Assembly (NCBI GenBank): GCA_031270015.1
Contig: JAISYH010000009.1
Coordinates: 1 to 34,976 of the forward strand
Source: Burkholderiales bacterium
Lineage (GTDB): Bacteria > Pseudomonadota > Gammaproteobacteria > Burkholderiales > Casimicrobiaceae
Length of the DNA: 34,976 nucleotides
Direction of reading: 5' to 3'
Part shown: piece by piece, positions 27,010-34,976 of the stretch
How positions within the stretch are numbered: the stretch's first letter is position 1
Layout: each line of letters begins with the position of its first letter
Made by a program: the position numbers and the translations under genes
The notes under the pieces: model-generated
The model's database searches: none
Told to the model about the DNA's origin: nothing
What the model saw: only the letters and a program-made list of their open reading frames with translations

Positions 27010-27969
27010 ATGAAACGACGCATTTTTATAAGTACGGTTTTGGCATCTATGTTGTTGAGTGCATGTGGCAGGCAGAAAGAAAAGGCGGCTTCGTCACCTA
27101 TCGCAGGAAAACCTGAAAAGAAGGTCAAGATCGCATATCTACCGATTACACATGCCATGCCTTTGTTCATCGAAAAAGAACTGGGCGACAAAATCATTCC
27201 TGAAATCGACTTCGAGCTTGTGAAATTTGGTTCTTGGCCCGAGCTTCTGGATGCTCTGAATACCGGGCATGTCGATGGCGCGTCGGTTTTGATTGAGCTG
27301 GCGATGAAAGCCAAGGAACAAGGTATTGGCTTAAAGGCAGTCGCGCTTGGACATACCGACGGAAACGTCGTTATCGTATCGAAGGAGATCAATTCCGCCG
27401 CCGACGTAAAAGGAAAGACAGTCGCGATTCCACATCGGCAGTCATCCCATTTTTTGTTGGTTGCTCAGATGCTCAAAGACGCCGGTCTGACAATCAATGA
27501 TGTCAACCTCGTGGAACTTCCGCCTCCTGAAATGCCTTCCGCGCTGGCGGGCGGGCAGATCGACAGCTATTGTGTTGCAGAACCGTTTGGGGCGAAGAGC
27601 GTAGCAATTGATACCGGTAAAGTTTTGTTTGAGTCGGGGGAATTGTGGGATCATTCGTTGTGCTGCGCACTCGTTTTGACCGATCAATTTATCAGTGAAA
27701 AAAATGAGGTGGCCAAAGAATTCGTCGCTGGATACAAGGAAGCCGGGAAATATATTTCCGCCAACCAGGATAAAATTTACGATCTCGTCAAGATTTACTT
27801 AAACAATCTTGAAAAACCGATATTCGATATTTCGGTGAAGTGGATTTCTTACGACGATTTGACAATTACCGAAAGCTATTATGCTGATTTGCTCGACAGA
27901 GTGATTGAATTTGGGCTATCGAAAAAACCGCCGACTTATCATGAATTCATCGATGCCTCTTTGTATTGA
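27010..27969 (+). CDS. NitT/TauT-type ABC substrate-binding lipoprotein
   Basis: This 319-residue periplasmic binding protein is lipid-anchored: the signal MKRRIFISTVLASMLLSAC places the lipobox cysteine at 19. The fold is SsuA/TauA/NrtA-like (NMT1 family), shown by KIAYLPITHAMPLFIEKELG, the AIPHRQSSHFLL segment, and LPPPEMPSALAGGQIDSY followed by VAEPFGA. A pair of cysteines in HSLCCALV is unusual for the family. GGAAAAG lies before the ATG, 9 nt after cooS, so it is co-transcribed with cooS. The ligand cannot be inferred from sequence. Confidence 0.9.
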   Translation: MKRRIFISTVLASMLLSACGRQKEKAASSPIAGKPEKKVKIAYLPITHAMPLFIEKELGDKIIPEIDFELVKFGSWPELLDALNTGHVDGASVLIELAMKAKEQGIGLKAVALGHTDGNVVIVSKEINSAADVKGKTVAIPHRQSSHFLLVAQMLKDAGLTINDVNLVELPPPEMPSALAGGQIDSYCVAEPFGAKSVAIDTGKVLFESGELWDHSLCCALVLTDQFISEKNEVAKEFVAGYKEAGKYISANQDKIYDLVKIYLNNLEKPIFDISVKWISYDDLTITESYYADLLDRVIEFGLSKKPPTYHEFIDASLY

Positions 27970-28038
27970 GACACGGATCGGATATTGGTTTCCTGTTGTG
28001 GTAATTATATTGTCGCGTTTACAGAGTCTGGGTGAAAC

Positions 28039-28785
28039 ATGAAAAAATTACTGCAAGGTGCGGCGGGACTGATTGGTTTATTGGCTCTGTGGCAACTGGT
28101 GATCATTTCCGGAAAATATAATATTGCGCTATTTCCCGCGCCCGCGCAGGTCTTTGTCGGTTGGCTCGATCTGATCGAAAATGGAACGATGTTCGAACAT
28201 ATCAGGATAAGCATGATACGATTCGCTGCGGGGTATTTGTCGGCAGCCGTATTGGGTATCGGCTTAGGACTCATCTTTGGTTGGTTCGGGAATCTTTGGA
28301 ATTTCTTCAACCCGATCATTCAGGTTTCGCGACCGATCTCACCGATGGCTTGGATTCCGTTTATCGTGTTATGGTTTGGCATCGGCGACATTCCCGCGAT
28401 CGTGATCATCTTCATCGCGGCGTTTTATCCTATTCTGTTGTCGTCCGTAGCGGCAGTAGGCAGGGCGGATCGTATTTATATTAATGTTGCGCGAAACTTC
28501 GCACTGACAAAAACGGAAATCTTGATCAAGGTTGTTTTTCCCGCGTCGTTTCCTCAAATCTCCACCGGACTTCATCAGGCGATTGGTACCGCGTGGGTAT
28601 TTCTCGTCGCTGGAGAAATGGTCGGAGCGCAATCAGGGTTGGGATTTTTGATCATCGATTCTCGCAACAATTTGAGAGCGGATTTATTACTTGCCGCGAT
28701 TCTTACCATAGGCGCTATTGGCTTGTTATTGGATACACTGATTCGGATGTTGGAGAAGCAGGTGTATGCCTATTGGGGCGCTTAA
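28039..28785 (+). CDS. NitT/TauT-type ABC permease
   Basis: This 248-residue inner-membrane protein has about six hydrophobic helices. The family coupling (EAA) loop is at AVGRADRIYINVARNFALTKTEILIKVVFPASFPQIS and resembles SsuC/TauC. The C-terminal GAQSGLGFLIIDSRNNLRADLLLAAILTIGAIG region is also typical. It starts 69 nt after the binding-protein gene and is followed 21 nt later by the ATPase gene, so it belongs to the cooS operon. It should form a homodimeric channel with the ATPase. Confidence 0.92.
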   Translation: MKKLLQGAAGLIGLLALWQLVIISGKYNIALFPAPAQVFVGWLDLIENGTMFEHIRISMIRFAAGYLSAAVLGIGLGLIFGWFGNLWNFFNPIIQVSRPISPMAWIPFIVLWFGIGDIPAIVIIFIAAFYPILLSSVAAVGRADRIYINVARNFALTKTEILIKVVFPASFPQISTGLHQAIGTAWVFLVAGEMVGAQSGLGFLIIDSRNNLRADLLLAAILTIGAIGLLLDTLIRMLEKQVYAYWGA

Positions 28786-28806
28786 GGAAAGCGAAAGGAA
28801 CCGACT

Positions 28807-29577
28807 TTGTACATAGAAGTAAAAAATGTTTCATTGGATTACAGGCAAAAGAATCACATTTTCCGCGCGTTGGACGACGTATCGTTCAATATTGACAAAG
28901 GGGAATTCATTTGTATTCTGGGTCCAAGCGGATGCGGAAAGACGACGTTACTCAGCGCAATGGCTGGGTTCACTGAAGTATCCTCAGGAACGATTACCAT
29001 CGACGGTCGGCTTGTCAAGGGTCCGCGGGTAGAAAACATTATCTTATTTCAGAATTATGGGCTTTTGCCATGGCGAAACGTTCGTGGGAATGTGGCGTTG
29101 GGGCTGGAAAACAATCGCGTCCCCAAGAATGAAATCCCCGCAATCGTCGATAAATATATTCGTCTCGTAGGATTGGAAGATTTTGCCACAAGCCATCCCC
29201 ATCAATTGTCGGGCGGGATGCAGCAGCGAGTCACGTTGGCGCGGGCGTTGGCGGTCAATCCGGAAATTATTTTCATGGATGAACCTTTTGGAGCGCTCGA
29301 TATCATTACGCGAGCAAATCTGCAGATGGAGCTTATCCGAATTTGGCGAGTGCAACAGAAAACGATTGTGTTTGTCACGCATGACATCGACGAAGCGGTA
29401 TATCTTGCCGACAAGATTGTTATCATGAACTCCAATCCGGGTAGGATGAAAGCGCTGGTGACGGTAAACTTGGAACGAAACCGCGATAAGACAGGAAAAG
29501 AGTTTGCCCATGTTCGGGACAATATTCTCGAAATCTTCGAGATGAAAGTTCAAAATTTTGTAGAATATTATTTATAA
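28807..29577 (+). CDS. NitT/TauT-type ABC ATPase
   Basis: This 256-residue cytoplasmic ATPase powers the importer. Walker A GPSGCGKTT, Q-loop LFQNYGLLPW, signature LSGGMQQRV, Walker B IIFMDEPFGALD and the H-loop VTHD are all intact. The start codon is TTG at 28807, supported by GAAAGGA 6 nt upstream and by the family-standard N-terminus YIEVKNVSLDY. Last gene of the cooS operon; no clear terminator follows. Confidence 0.93.
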   Translation: MYIEVKNVSLDYRQKNHIFRALDDVSFNIDKGEFICILGPSGCGKTTLLSAMAGFTEVSSGTITIDGRLVKGPRVENIILFQNYGLLPWRNVRGNVALGLENNRVPKNEIPAIVDKYIRLVGLEDFATSHPHQLSGGMQQRVTLARALAVNPEIIFMDEPFGALDIITRANLQMELIRIWRVQQKTIVFVTHDIDEAVYLADKIVIMNSNPGRMKALVTVNLERNRDKTGKEFAHVRDNILEIFEMKVQNFVEYYL

Positions 29578-29996
29578 TTTCATCCGTGTTCGTTGGACGG
29601 CGGGATTGGAGGATATTTATAGTGTATCAATGGCATGTTTTTTCGTTTTGACCAATACTGATCGGACGCATGGTTTCATTTCTCTGGAAGCGACCGCTTG
29701 ATTTTGTGCAATATCGGATCGTTTAAAAAATGGTGATAAGGCTGTTGATTGGTTACGGGAAAACCGTATTCTCGATGCAGTGGTGAAGCTCCACATTCAG
29801 ATAGGGGATCGGTGTTTTCAGGCAGTTCATCTCGCGCACATTTTCACCATGCCCAGGCTAACGTGGTTCTTATCGATTTCTTTACCTACACTTTACATTC
29901 CTTGTGTTAAATGAGTGTATGATATGCCGGTATTGCAAGCATTGGCAGATTAGTCATGGGTAGCAACTGGGAATAAAAGGTAATCACAAATCGATC
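29578..29996. other. Non-coding stretch between cooS-ABC and macAB operons
   Basis: I see no supported gene in these 419 nt. A ~60-codon open frame around 29707-29910 lacks an SD and a family match. A small hairpin TACGG-GAAAA-CCGTA lies at 29754-29768. The macA promoter must be here, but no strong -35/-10 pair stands out. Confidence 0.4.
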
Positions 29997-31169
29997 ATGA
30001 AAAAGAAAATCATAGGTACGTTGGTGACGATATTGGTTTTGATGGCGGGGTTTTTTGGTGTTCGCGCGCTTTTCTTTACACCGTCGTCGCCGTCGTATTT
30101 GACCGTGCCGGTCACGCGCGAAGACATCGAAGAATTGGTATTGGCGACCGGCGCATTGGAACCAATCAAACAAGTCAACGTCGGCGCGCAAGTCAACGGA
30201 CAATTAAAGTCGTTGAAGGTCAAATTGGGCGACCGTGTAAAGAAAGGCGATCTTTTGGCGGAGGTCGATCCGGTATTGCAAGAAAACGATTTACGTAATG
30301 CGGAAGCGTCGCTCGAGAGCGTCAAGGCGCAAAAACGCGCGCAACAAGCACAGCTCGAACAATACGAATTGGCGTATGAGCGTCAAAAACAAATGATTCA
30401 AGCAGAAGCTAGCTCTCAGGCGGAATTAGAGGCAGCGCAGGCACAGGTAAAAAGCGCGCGCGCCGGTCTAGACTCATTAGACGCGCAAATTCATCAGGCG
30501 ACGATTCGCGTCGATACCGCGCGCGCTAATTTGGGATACACCCGTATTATCGCGCCGATGGATGGCGAGGTGATCGCGCTTATCACGCAGGAAGGACAAA
30601 CGGTGGTTTCCGCGCAATCCGCGCCGACCATTTTGATTTTGGCGGATCTCGACACGATGACGGTGAAGGCACAAATTTCGGAAGCGGACGTGGTGCGCAT
30701 TCGTCCCGGATTGCCGGTTTACTTCACGATTTTGGGAGTGCCCAATAAAAAACGACACAGCACGTTGCGAACGGTGGAACCGGCGCCGGACACGATTACA
30801 TCGTCGGGCAGCATGACGTCTTCGGCATCATCGACAACGGCGATATATTATAACGGTCTATTTGATGTCGAAAACACTGATCATGTATTGCGCACGTTTA
30901 TGACTGCGCAGGTATCGATTGTGTTGGGGACAGCGAAAGACGTATTGTCGATTCCAGTGACGGCTTTAGGCGATAGAACACGAGGTGGATATCGGGTGCG
31001 TGTTTTAGTGAATGGCGCGCCTGAAGAGCGAGTCATCAAAACGGGTTTGAACAATAATGTTCGAGTGGAAATTTTAGAAGGGTTGGTCGAGGGTGATCAA
31101 GTAATCGTCGGAGAAGGCAGCAAAGGTGATCAACCCGCTGCCGCGCCGCGTCGTCCGATAAGAATATAA
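29997..31169 (+). CDS. macA: MacA-like periplasmic adaptor subunit
   Basis: This 390-residue membrane-fusion protein of a tripartite ABC exporter has an N-terminal membrane anchor (~residues 5-26). A lipoyl half-motif follows (VLATGALEPIKQVNVGAQVNGQLKSL), then a long coiled-coil hairpin (~residues 95-165, rich in Q, A and E). After it come the second lipoyl half (TRIIAPMDGEVIALITQEGQTV) and beta-barrel and membrane-proximal domains (VSIVLGTAKDVLSIPVTAL). The adaptor links MacB to the outer-membrane factor encoded two genes downstream. Stop and macB start are 6 nt apart. Confidence 0.93.
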   Translation: MKKKIIGTLVTILVLMAGFFGVRALFFTPSSPSYLTVPVTREDIEELVLATGALEPIKQVNVGAQVNGQLKSLKVKLGDRVKKGDLLAEVDPVLQENDLRNAEASLESVKAQKRAQQAQLEQYELAYERQKQMIQAEASSQAELEAAQAQVKSARAGLDSLDAQIHQATIRVDTARANLGYTRIIAPMDGEVIALITQEGQTVVSAQSAPTILILADLDTMTVKAQISEADVVRIRPGLPVYFTILGVPNKKRHSTLRTVEPAPDTITSSGSMTSSASSTTAIYYNGLFDVENTDHVLRTFMTAQVSIVLGTAKDVLSIPVTALGDRTRGGYRVRVLVNGAPEERVIKTGLNNNVRVEILEGLVEGDQVIVGEGSKGDQPAAAPRRPIRI

Positions 31170-31175
31170 ACTATA

Positions 31176-33143
31176 ATGGATACAGCGACAAAAATACCGC
31201 TCTTATCATTGTCGAACATCTATCGTCGTTTTCCGGCGGGCGAGAATGAAATCACAGTTTTGGATGATATCAATCTGACGATTATGGCGGGCGAGATGGT
31301 TGCTATTATGGGCGCATCGGGTTCTGGCAAATCGACGCTGATGAATATCTTGGGTTGTCTCGATCGTCCTACGAGCGGTAGCTATTGTGTCGATGGGCGA
31401 GAAACACAGAAACTCGACGGCGATCAATTAGCGGCGTTGCGGCGTGAACATTTCGGTTTTATCTTTCAACGCTATCATTTATTGCCGCATTTGGACGCGA
31501 TCAGCAATGTCGAAGTGCCAGCGATTTACGCGGGAACCGATGTCAAAGAACGCCATGAACGTTCACGCCGGTTGCTGGAGCGATTGGGGCTTTCCGACCG
31601 GGTGTGGCATCGTCCCAATCAACTGTCGGGCGGTCAACAACAAAGGGTTTCGATTGCGCGCGCGCTGATGAATGGTGGCGATGTAATTCTTGCCGACGAA
31701 CCGACCGGCGCATTGGACAGTAAAAGCGGCGTCGAAGTGATGGAGGTGTTGCGCGAATTGCACGAGTTAGGGCATACGGTGATTCTTGTGACGCACGACG
31801 CGCAGGTGGCGAGTTACGCCGAGCGGATCATCGAATTGTGTGACGGTAGCGTCGTTTCGGATCAACCGAATCCAGAACAGCCTCCGAAAATAGTGCCAAT
31901 ATTACAAAAGCCGCATGCGGCGCTACGCTCGCGTTTGGCGGCGATGATCAACCGTTTTGGCGAAGCATTCAAAATGGCGGGAATTGCAATGCTGTCGCAC
32001 CGGATGCGTACACTTTTGACGATGCTAGGCATCATCATCGGAATTACGTCGGTGGTGTCGGTAGTAGCGTTGGGGCAAGGGATGCGTGAAAGAGTCATTT
32101 CAGATATTAACGCGATGGGGACCAATACCATCGATATTTATCCGGGCAGCAGTTGGGGAGATCGTCGTTCATCGCGCGTGCAAACATTGGTGGCGAACGA
32201 TCTTGATACGTTGTCACAATTACCTTATATCGATAGTGTGACCCCCGGTATCAGTGGCAATGTATCATTGCGCTACGGCAATATCGAGGCGACTGCGCAA
32301 ATCACCGGAGTCAGCGAACAATTTTTCCGTGTGCGTGGCTTCACTATAGCGGAGGGCGTCACATTTCGCGCAGAAGATATAGAAGGTCATATGCAAACGG
32401 TGGTGATCGATAGCAATACGCGCAAAAAATTATTTAGTATCCATGAGAATCCGATAGGCAAAGTGATTCTGGCGGGCAGCTTACCGCTGGTGGTGGTGGG
32501 AGTGACCGACGAAAAAGAGTTGATGAATATGATGGGGCAAAACCTGAACGTATGGATACCCTACAGCACTGCGATGAGCAAACTTTTGGGGAGGAAGTAT
32601 TTTAGTAATATTACGGTACGCATCAAAGATAATGTACCTAATGAGCTTGCTGAACAAAATATTACGAAATTGTTGACTTTGAGACACGGAACACAAGATT
32701 TTTTTACAAGCAGCAGCGACGCTATTTTGCAGACCGTTAATAAAACGACGTTGACGATCACGTTGGTGATTTCGGCGATTGCGGTCATTTCGCTCATTGT
32801 TGGCGGTATCGGGGTGATGAACATCATGCTGGTGTCGGTCACCGAGCGAACACAAGAAATTGGTATTAGGATGGCGGTTGGCGCGCGGCAAAGTGATATT
32901 CTTCAACAGTTTTTGATCGAGGCAGTTTTGGTATGCCTTTTGGGCGGGCTGATCGGTATTGCGTTTTCGTATGGCGTGGGAGCGTTGTTTCCGCTGTTCG
33001 TAAAAGAGATGAGTATGTCGTTTTCGATGGTGTCGATTGTTGCCGCGTTTGTGTGTTCGTCGCTGATCGGTTTGATCTTCGGGTTTCTGCCAGCAAGAAA
33101 TGCCGCGCGGCTTGATCCAATCGAGGCGTTGGCGCGTGAATAG
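31176..33143 (+). CDS. macB: MacB-like ABC exporter
   Basis: This 655-residue mechanotransmitting ABC transporter has an N-terminal ATPase (~1-230) with Walker [10 protein letters not shown], signature LSGGQQQRV, Walker [13 protein letters not shown] and H-loop VTHD. A first membrane helix follows at ~275-300 ([20 protein letters not shown]). The large periplasmic domain comes next, then three C-terminal FtsX-type helices ([23 protein letters not shown] and following). MacAB systems export macrolides, haem precursors, toxins or lipopeptides; the substrate here is unknown. Ends 13 nt before the outer-membrane factor start. Confidence 0.94.
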   Translation: MDTATKIPLLSLSNIYRRFPAGENEITVLDDINLTIMAGEMVAIMGASGSGKSTLMNILGCLDRPTSGSYCVDGRETQKLDGDQLAALRREHFGFIFQRYHLLPHLDAISNVEVPAIYAGTDVKERHERSRRLLERLGLSDRVWHRPNQLSGGQQQRVSIARALMNGGDVILADEPTGALDSKSGVEVMEVLRELHELGHTVILVTHDAQVASYAERIIELCDGSVVSDQPNPEQPPKIVPILQKPHAALRSRLAAMINRFGEAFKMAGIAMLSHRMRTLLTMLGIIIGITSVVSVVALGQGMRERVISDINAMGTNTIDIYPGSSWGDRRSSRVQTLVANDLDTLSQLPYIDSVTPGISGNVSLRYGNIEATAQITGVSEQFFRVRGFTIAEGVTFRAEDIEGHMQTVVIDSNTRKKLFSIHENPIGKVILAGSLPLVVVGVTDEKELMNMMGQNLNVWIPYSTAMSKLLGRKYFSNITVRIKDNVPNELAEQNITKLLTLRHGTQDFFTSSSDAILQTVNKTTLTITLVISAIAVISLIVGGIGVMNIMLVSVTERTQEIGIRMAVGARQSDILQQFLIEAVLVCLLGGLIGIAFSYGVGALFPLFVKEMSMSFSMVSIVAAFVCSSLIGLIFGFLPARNAARLDPIEALARE

Positions 33144-33156
33144 TTCGGAGCGTTTG

Positions 33157-34530
33157 ATGAAAAATCTTTGCAATGTTTTTTTTCTCATATTGAGCGCTCT
33201 TATTTTGTCGGGGTGTGCCGCCGCGTTGCTGGAAACGCCGTATGAACGTCCTGACGTAATACTGCCCGAAGCGTGGCAAGGAAAGGTGACCAATAACGAT
33301 GTCACGCAACATGATCGATGGTGGACGCAATTCAACGATCAAGAATTGACAATATTGATTGATCACGTATTGGAAATAAATAATGATTTAGTGGTGGCGG
33401 CGCTTCGCGTGGAACGCGCCCGTCTCCAAGCGGGATTAGCGGACACGAATTTAACGCCGTCGGTAAGCGTCGGTGCGGATGGCAGTGTATCGCGCAACCT
33501 GGATGGCGGCAGCAGTAACAAACGCTATGGGACGAGTTTGTCGCTTAGCTACGAGATCGATCTGTGGGGAAAACTTGCGCGCACACGCGATGCCGCATAT
33601 TGGGAGCTTCAGGCGACCGAGTTTGATCGACTGGCGACGCGCTTGTCGCTCATCGGAACAACGGCGCAACTCTATTGGCAAATCGCAGCAATCAACCAGC
33701 GGATTGCCAACAGCGAGGCCAACCTTGCCAACGCGGAGCGGACACTGCAGTTAGTGCTCGCGCAAAAAAATGCGGGCGCGGTATCGGCGCTGAATGTTGT
33801 TCAATCGGAACAGAGTCTCGCCTCACAACGCGCAAGCCATGAATCGTTATTGATGCAGCGCGATCAATTATGCCATGCGTTTTCTGTATTATTCGATCAA
33901 CCGCCCAACCGATTACAAGCGGACACGGCAACGTTGTCGATGAATGATCCACCGCGTCTTCGGGAAGGATTGCCGGCGGAACTTTTGTCGCGTCGTCCCG
34001 ATTTAGCGGCTGCGGAATTTCGACTGCGCAAGTTGCTGGCGCAACAAGACGTCACGCGCGCGCAATTTTATCCGTCGATTTCATTGACCGGTAGCTTGGG
34101 AACGAGCAGCGACGAACTGCGTGATTTTCTGCAAAACCCGGTGGCGGCATTGGGAGCGCGTTTGATATTGCCGTTTATTGAATGGAACACCACGCGGTTG
34201 ACGATACAAGTCGCCAAAGTTGAATACGAAGAGGCAGTGATTAACTTCCGCAAAACGTTATATGCGTCTTTTATCGACGTGGAAGATGCGTTATCCGCGC
34301 GCGCGCATTATGAAGCGCAACGCCCGCTTTATCAAACGGCATTTGACGCGGCGCGGCGCGCGGAAGCAATCGCGGAGGAACGCTATCGAGTGGGACAAAC
34401 TGGTGTACAAGACTGGCTGGATGCGCAAAGCCGCCGCCGTTCCGCCGAAGATACGATAGTACAAAATCAATATGATCGGCTGGTGACGCAAATGAATCTT
34501 TATCGAGCGTTGGGTGGTGATGATCACTAA
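33157..34530 (+). CDS. NodT-type outer-membrane efflux lipoprotein
   Basis: This 457-residue outer-membrane channel (TolC/OprM superfamily, NodT type) completes the tripartite exporter. The lipoprotein signal MKNLCNVFFLILSALILSGC puts the lipid cysteine at 20. Family motifs include WWTQFNDQELTILIDHVLEINNDL, LSYEIDLWGKL, LPAELLSRRPDLAAAEFRLR, and a C-terminal ERYRVGQTGVQDWLDAQ segment. I chose ATG 33157 because it gives a proper lipoprotein signal; the open frame extends back to 33100 inside macB. Confidence 0.94.
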   Translation: MKNLCNVFFLILSALILSGCAAALLETPYERPDVILPEAWQGKVTNNDVTQHDRWWTQFNDQELTILIDHVLEINNDLVVAALRVERARLQAGLADTNLTPSVSVGADGSVSRNLDGGSSNKRYGTSLSLSYEIDLWGKLARTRDAAYWELQATEFDRLATRLSLIGTTAQLYWQIAAINQRIANSEANLANAERTLQLVLAQKNAGAVSALNVVQSEQSLASQRASHESLLMQRDQLCHAFSVLFDQPPNRLQADTATLSMNDPPRLREGLPAELLSRRPDLAAAEFRLRKLLAQQDVTRAQFYPSISLTGSLGTSSDELRDFLQNPVAALGARLILPFIEWNTTRLTIQVAKVEYEEAVINFRKTLYASFIDVEDALSARAHYEAQRPLYQTAFDAARRAEAIAEERYRVGQTGVQDWLDAQSRRRSAEDTIVQNQYDRLVTQMNLYRALGGDDH

Positions 34531-34676
34531 TCGCATGACCTACCGACTGTACGCAACGCGGAGAATCATTGAGCGTGAGAAGCCAAGGCGCATGACATTT
34601 AGTTTTGTCTTGTCACATTCTTTATCTCACATCATTCGATGGCGCTCAAGGCATCGGGCTGCTAATTCCAATAACT

Positions 34677-34705
34677 TTGACAAGCTCGGTATCGTTTCGT
34701 AGAAT
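34677..34705 (+). promoter_or_regulatory. Promoter of tRNA-Leu
   Basis: TTGACA (34677-34682) and TAGAAT (34700-34705) are separated by 17 nt, with the tRNA 5' end 12 nt beyond. This is typical spacing for a stable RNA promoter. Confidence 0.75.
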
Positions 34706-34717
34706 GACATTCCCGTT

Positions 34718-34802
34718 GCCCAGATGGCGGAATTGGTAGACGCGCTAGTTTCAGGTACTAGTGGAGAGATCCTTGGAGGTTCGAGTCCTCTTCTGGGCAC
34801 CA
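34718..34802 (+). tRNA. tRNA-Leu (anticodon CAG)
   Basis: The 85-nt class II tRNA has acceptor GCCCAGA with TCTGGGC, discriminator A, and encoded CCA (34800-34802). The D arm is GGCGGAATTGGTAGACGCGC, the anticodon loop TTCAGGT (CAG at 34752-34754), followed by a variable arm and a T arm GGTTCGAGTCC. It reads CUG leucine codons. Confidence 0.96.
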
Positions 34803-34913
34803 CAGATTCATTTTCCAACATCTCACCCCATCTCATTTTTTTAGTTTCTCATAGGGAAAATACGAAATATCATGCGCGTACCGTGTCATATTATCTCTTG
34901 ACATATCGTGGTG

Positions 34914-34969
34914 ATTGGGGGCACAATTGGGGGCACCAAACCCAGTGAGTCCCTTAAGAGCCCCCAAAT
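34914..34969. repeat. GGGGGC repeats at right edge, possible integrase leader
   Basis: ATTGGGGGCAC occurs twice in direct orientation (34914-34924, 34926-34936). An inverted partial copy, AGCCCCCAAAT, is at 34959-34969. A TTGACA at 34898-34903 precedes them and an ATG opens at 34968. From memory, closely similar repeats occur ahead of tyrosine-integrase genes adjoining tRNAs. The gene itself is outside the window. Confidence 0.45.
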
Positions 34970-34976
34970 GAGCAGA

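Noticed and set aside
29707-29910. ~60-codon open frame (CAISDRLKNGDKAVDWLREN...) as a gene fragment
   Set aside because: No start with an SD, no recognised family, and it is short enough to arise by chance.
34724-34948. 74-codon open frame MAELVDALVSG... over the tRNA-Leu
   Set aside because: Its first part is the tRNA sequence itself, a common spurious translation; there is no SD.

Overview
The window looks like a chromosomal contig from a proteobacterium, probably beta or gamma, able to live without oxygen. This rests on protein family resemblance (an E. coli-like formate dehydrogenase and selenocysteine tRNA, XerC, Dgt, YheT, YpfJ, MacAB plus an outer-membrane factor), on Shine-Dalgarno-led genes and on sigma70-like promoters. 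I cannot name the genus.

Region 1 (1-7.3 kb) is accessory in character, with small and orphan genes and long non-coding stretches. It holds an OmpA-domain envelope protein and a small periplasmic protein (0.9-2.8 kb), a ParDE-like toxin-antitoxin pair beside a head-GIN-like fragment (3.1-4.0 kb), a small membrane protein, a long MazF/PemK-like toxin with no evident antitoxin, a protein built from 26-residue PEAEA repeats, and an orphan gene. Two near-identical UUCG-loop terminators and an 18-bp perfect hairpin lie among them.

Region 2 (7.4-14.3 kb) is housekeeping. A leftward cluster (dgt, aroF-type DAHP synthase, yheT-type hydrolase, phosphomannomutase) ends at a good intrinsic terminator. 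Divergent from it are xerC and ypfJ.

Region 3 (14.67-24.59 kb) is a compact formate and selenium cluster. It encodes the three subunits of a respiratory formate dehydrogenase (the alpha subunit read through an in-frame UGA with a clear SECIS hairpin), then fdhD, fdhE, selA, selB and the selenocysteine tRNA selC. Most junctions overlap or are only a few bases apart. The enzyme, its maturation factors and all selenocysteine decoding parts except SelD are therefore together.

Region 4 (24.9-29.6 kb) is the most unusual part. A consensus promoter with a 14-bp palindrome at the expected transcription start drives a Ni carbon-monoxide dehydrogenase homologue (cooS) and a NitT/TauT-type ABC importer (binding lipoprotein, permease, ATPase). 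The CooS has a histidine-rich N-terminus. It appears to keep every C-cluster ligand but one, where an aspartate replaces the expected cysteine. No cooC, cooF or hydrogenase genes are present, which suggests a specialised or non-canonical role.

Region 5 (30.0-34.98 kb) encodes a MacA/MacB/outer-membrane-factor tripartite exporter, followed by tRNA-Leu(CAG) with its own promoter. The last 60 bases carry GGGGGC repeats of a kind I associate with integrase leaders, so an integrated element may begin at the window's edge.
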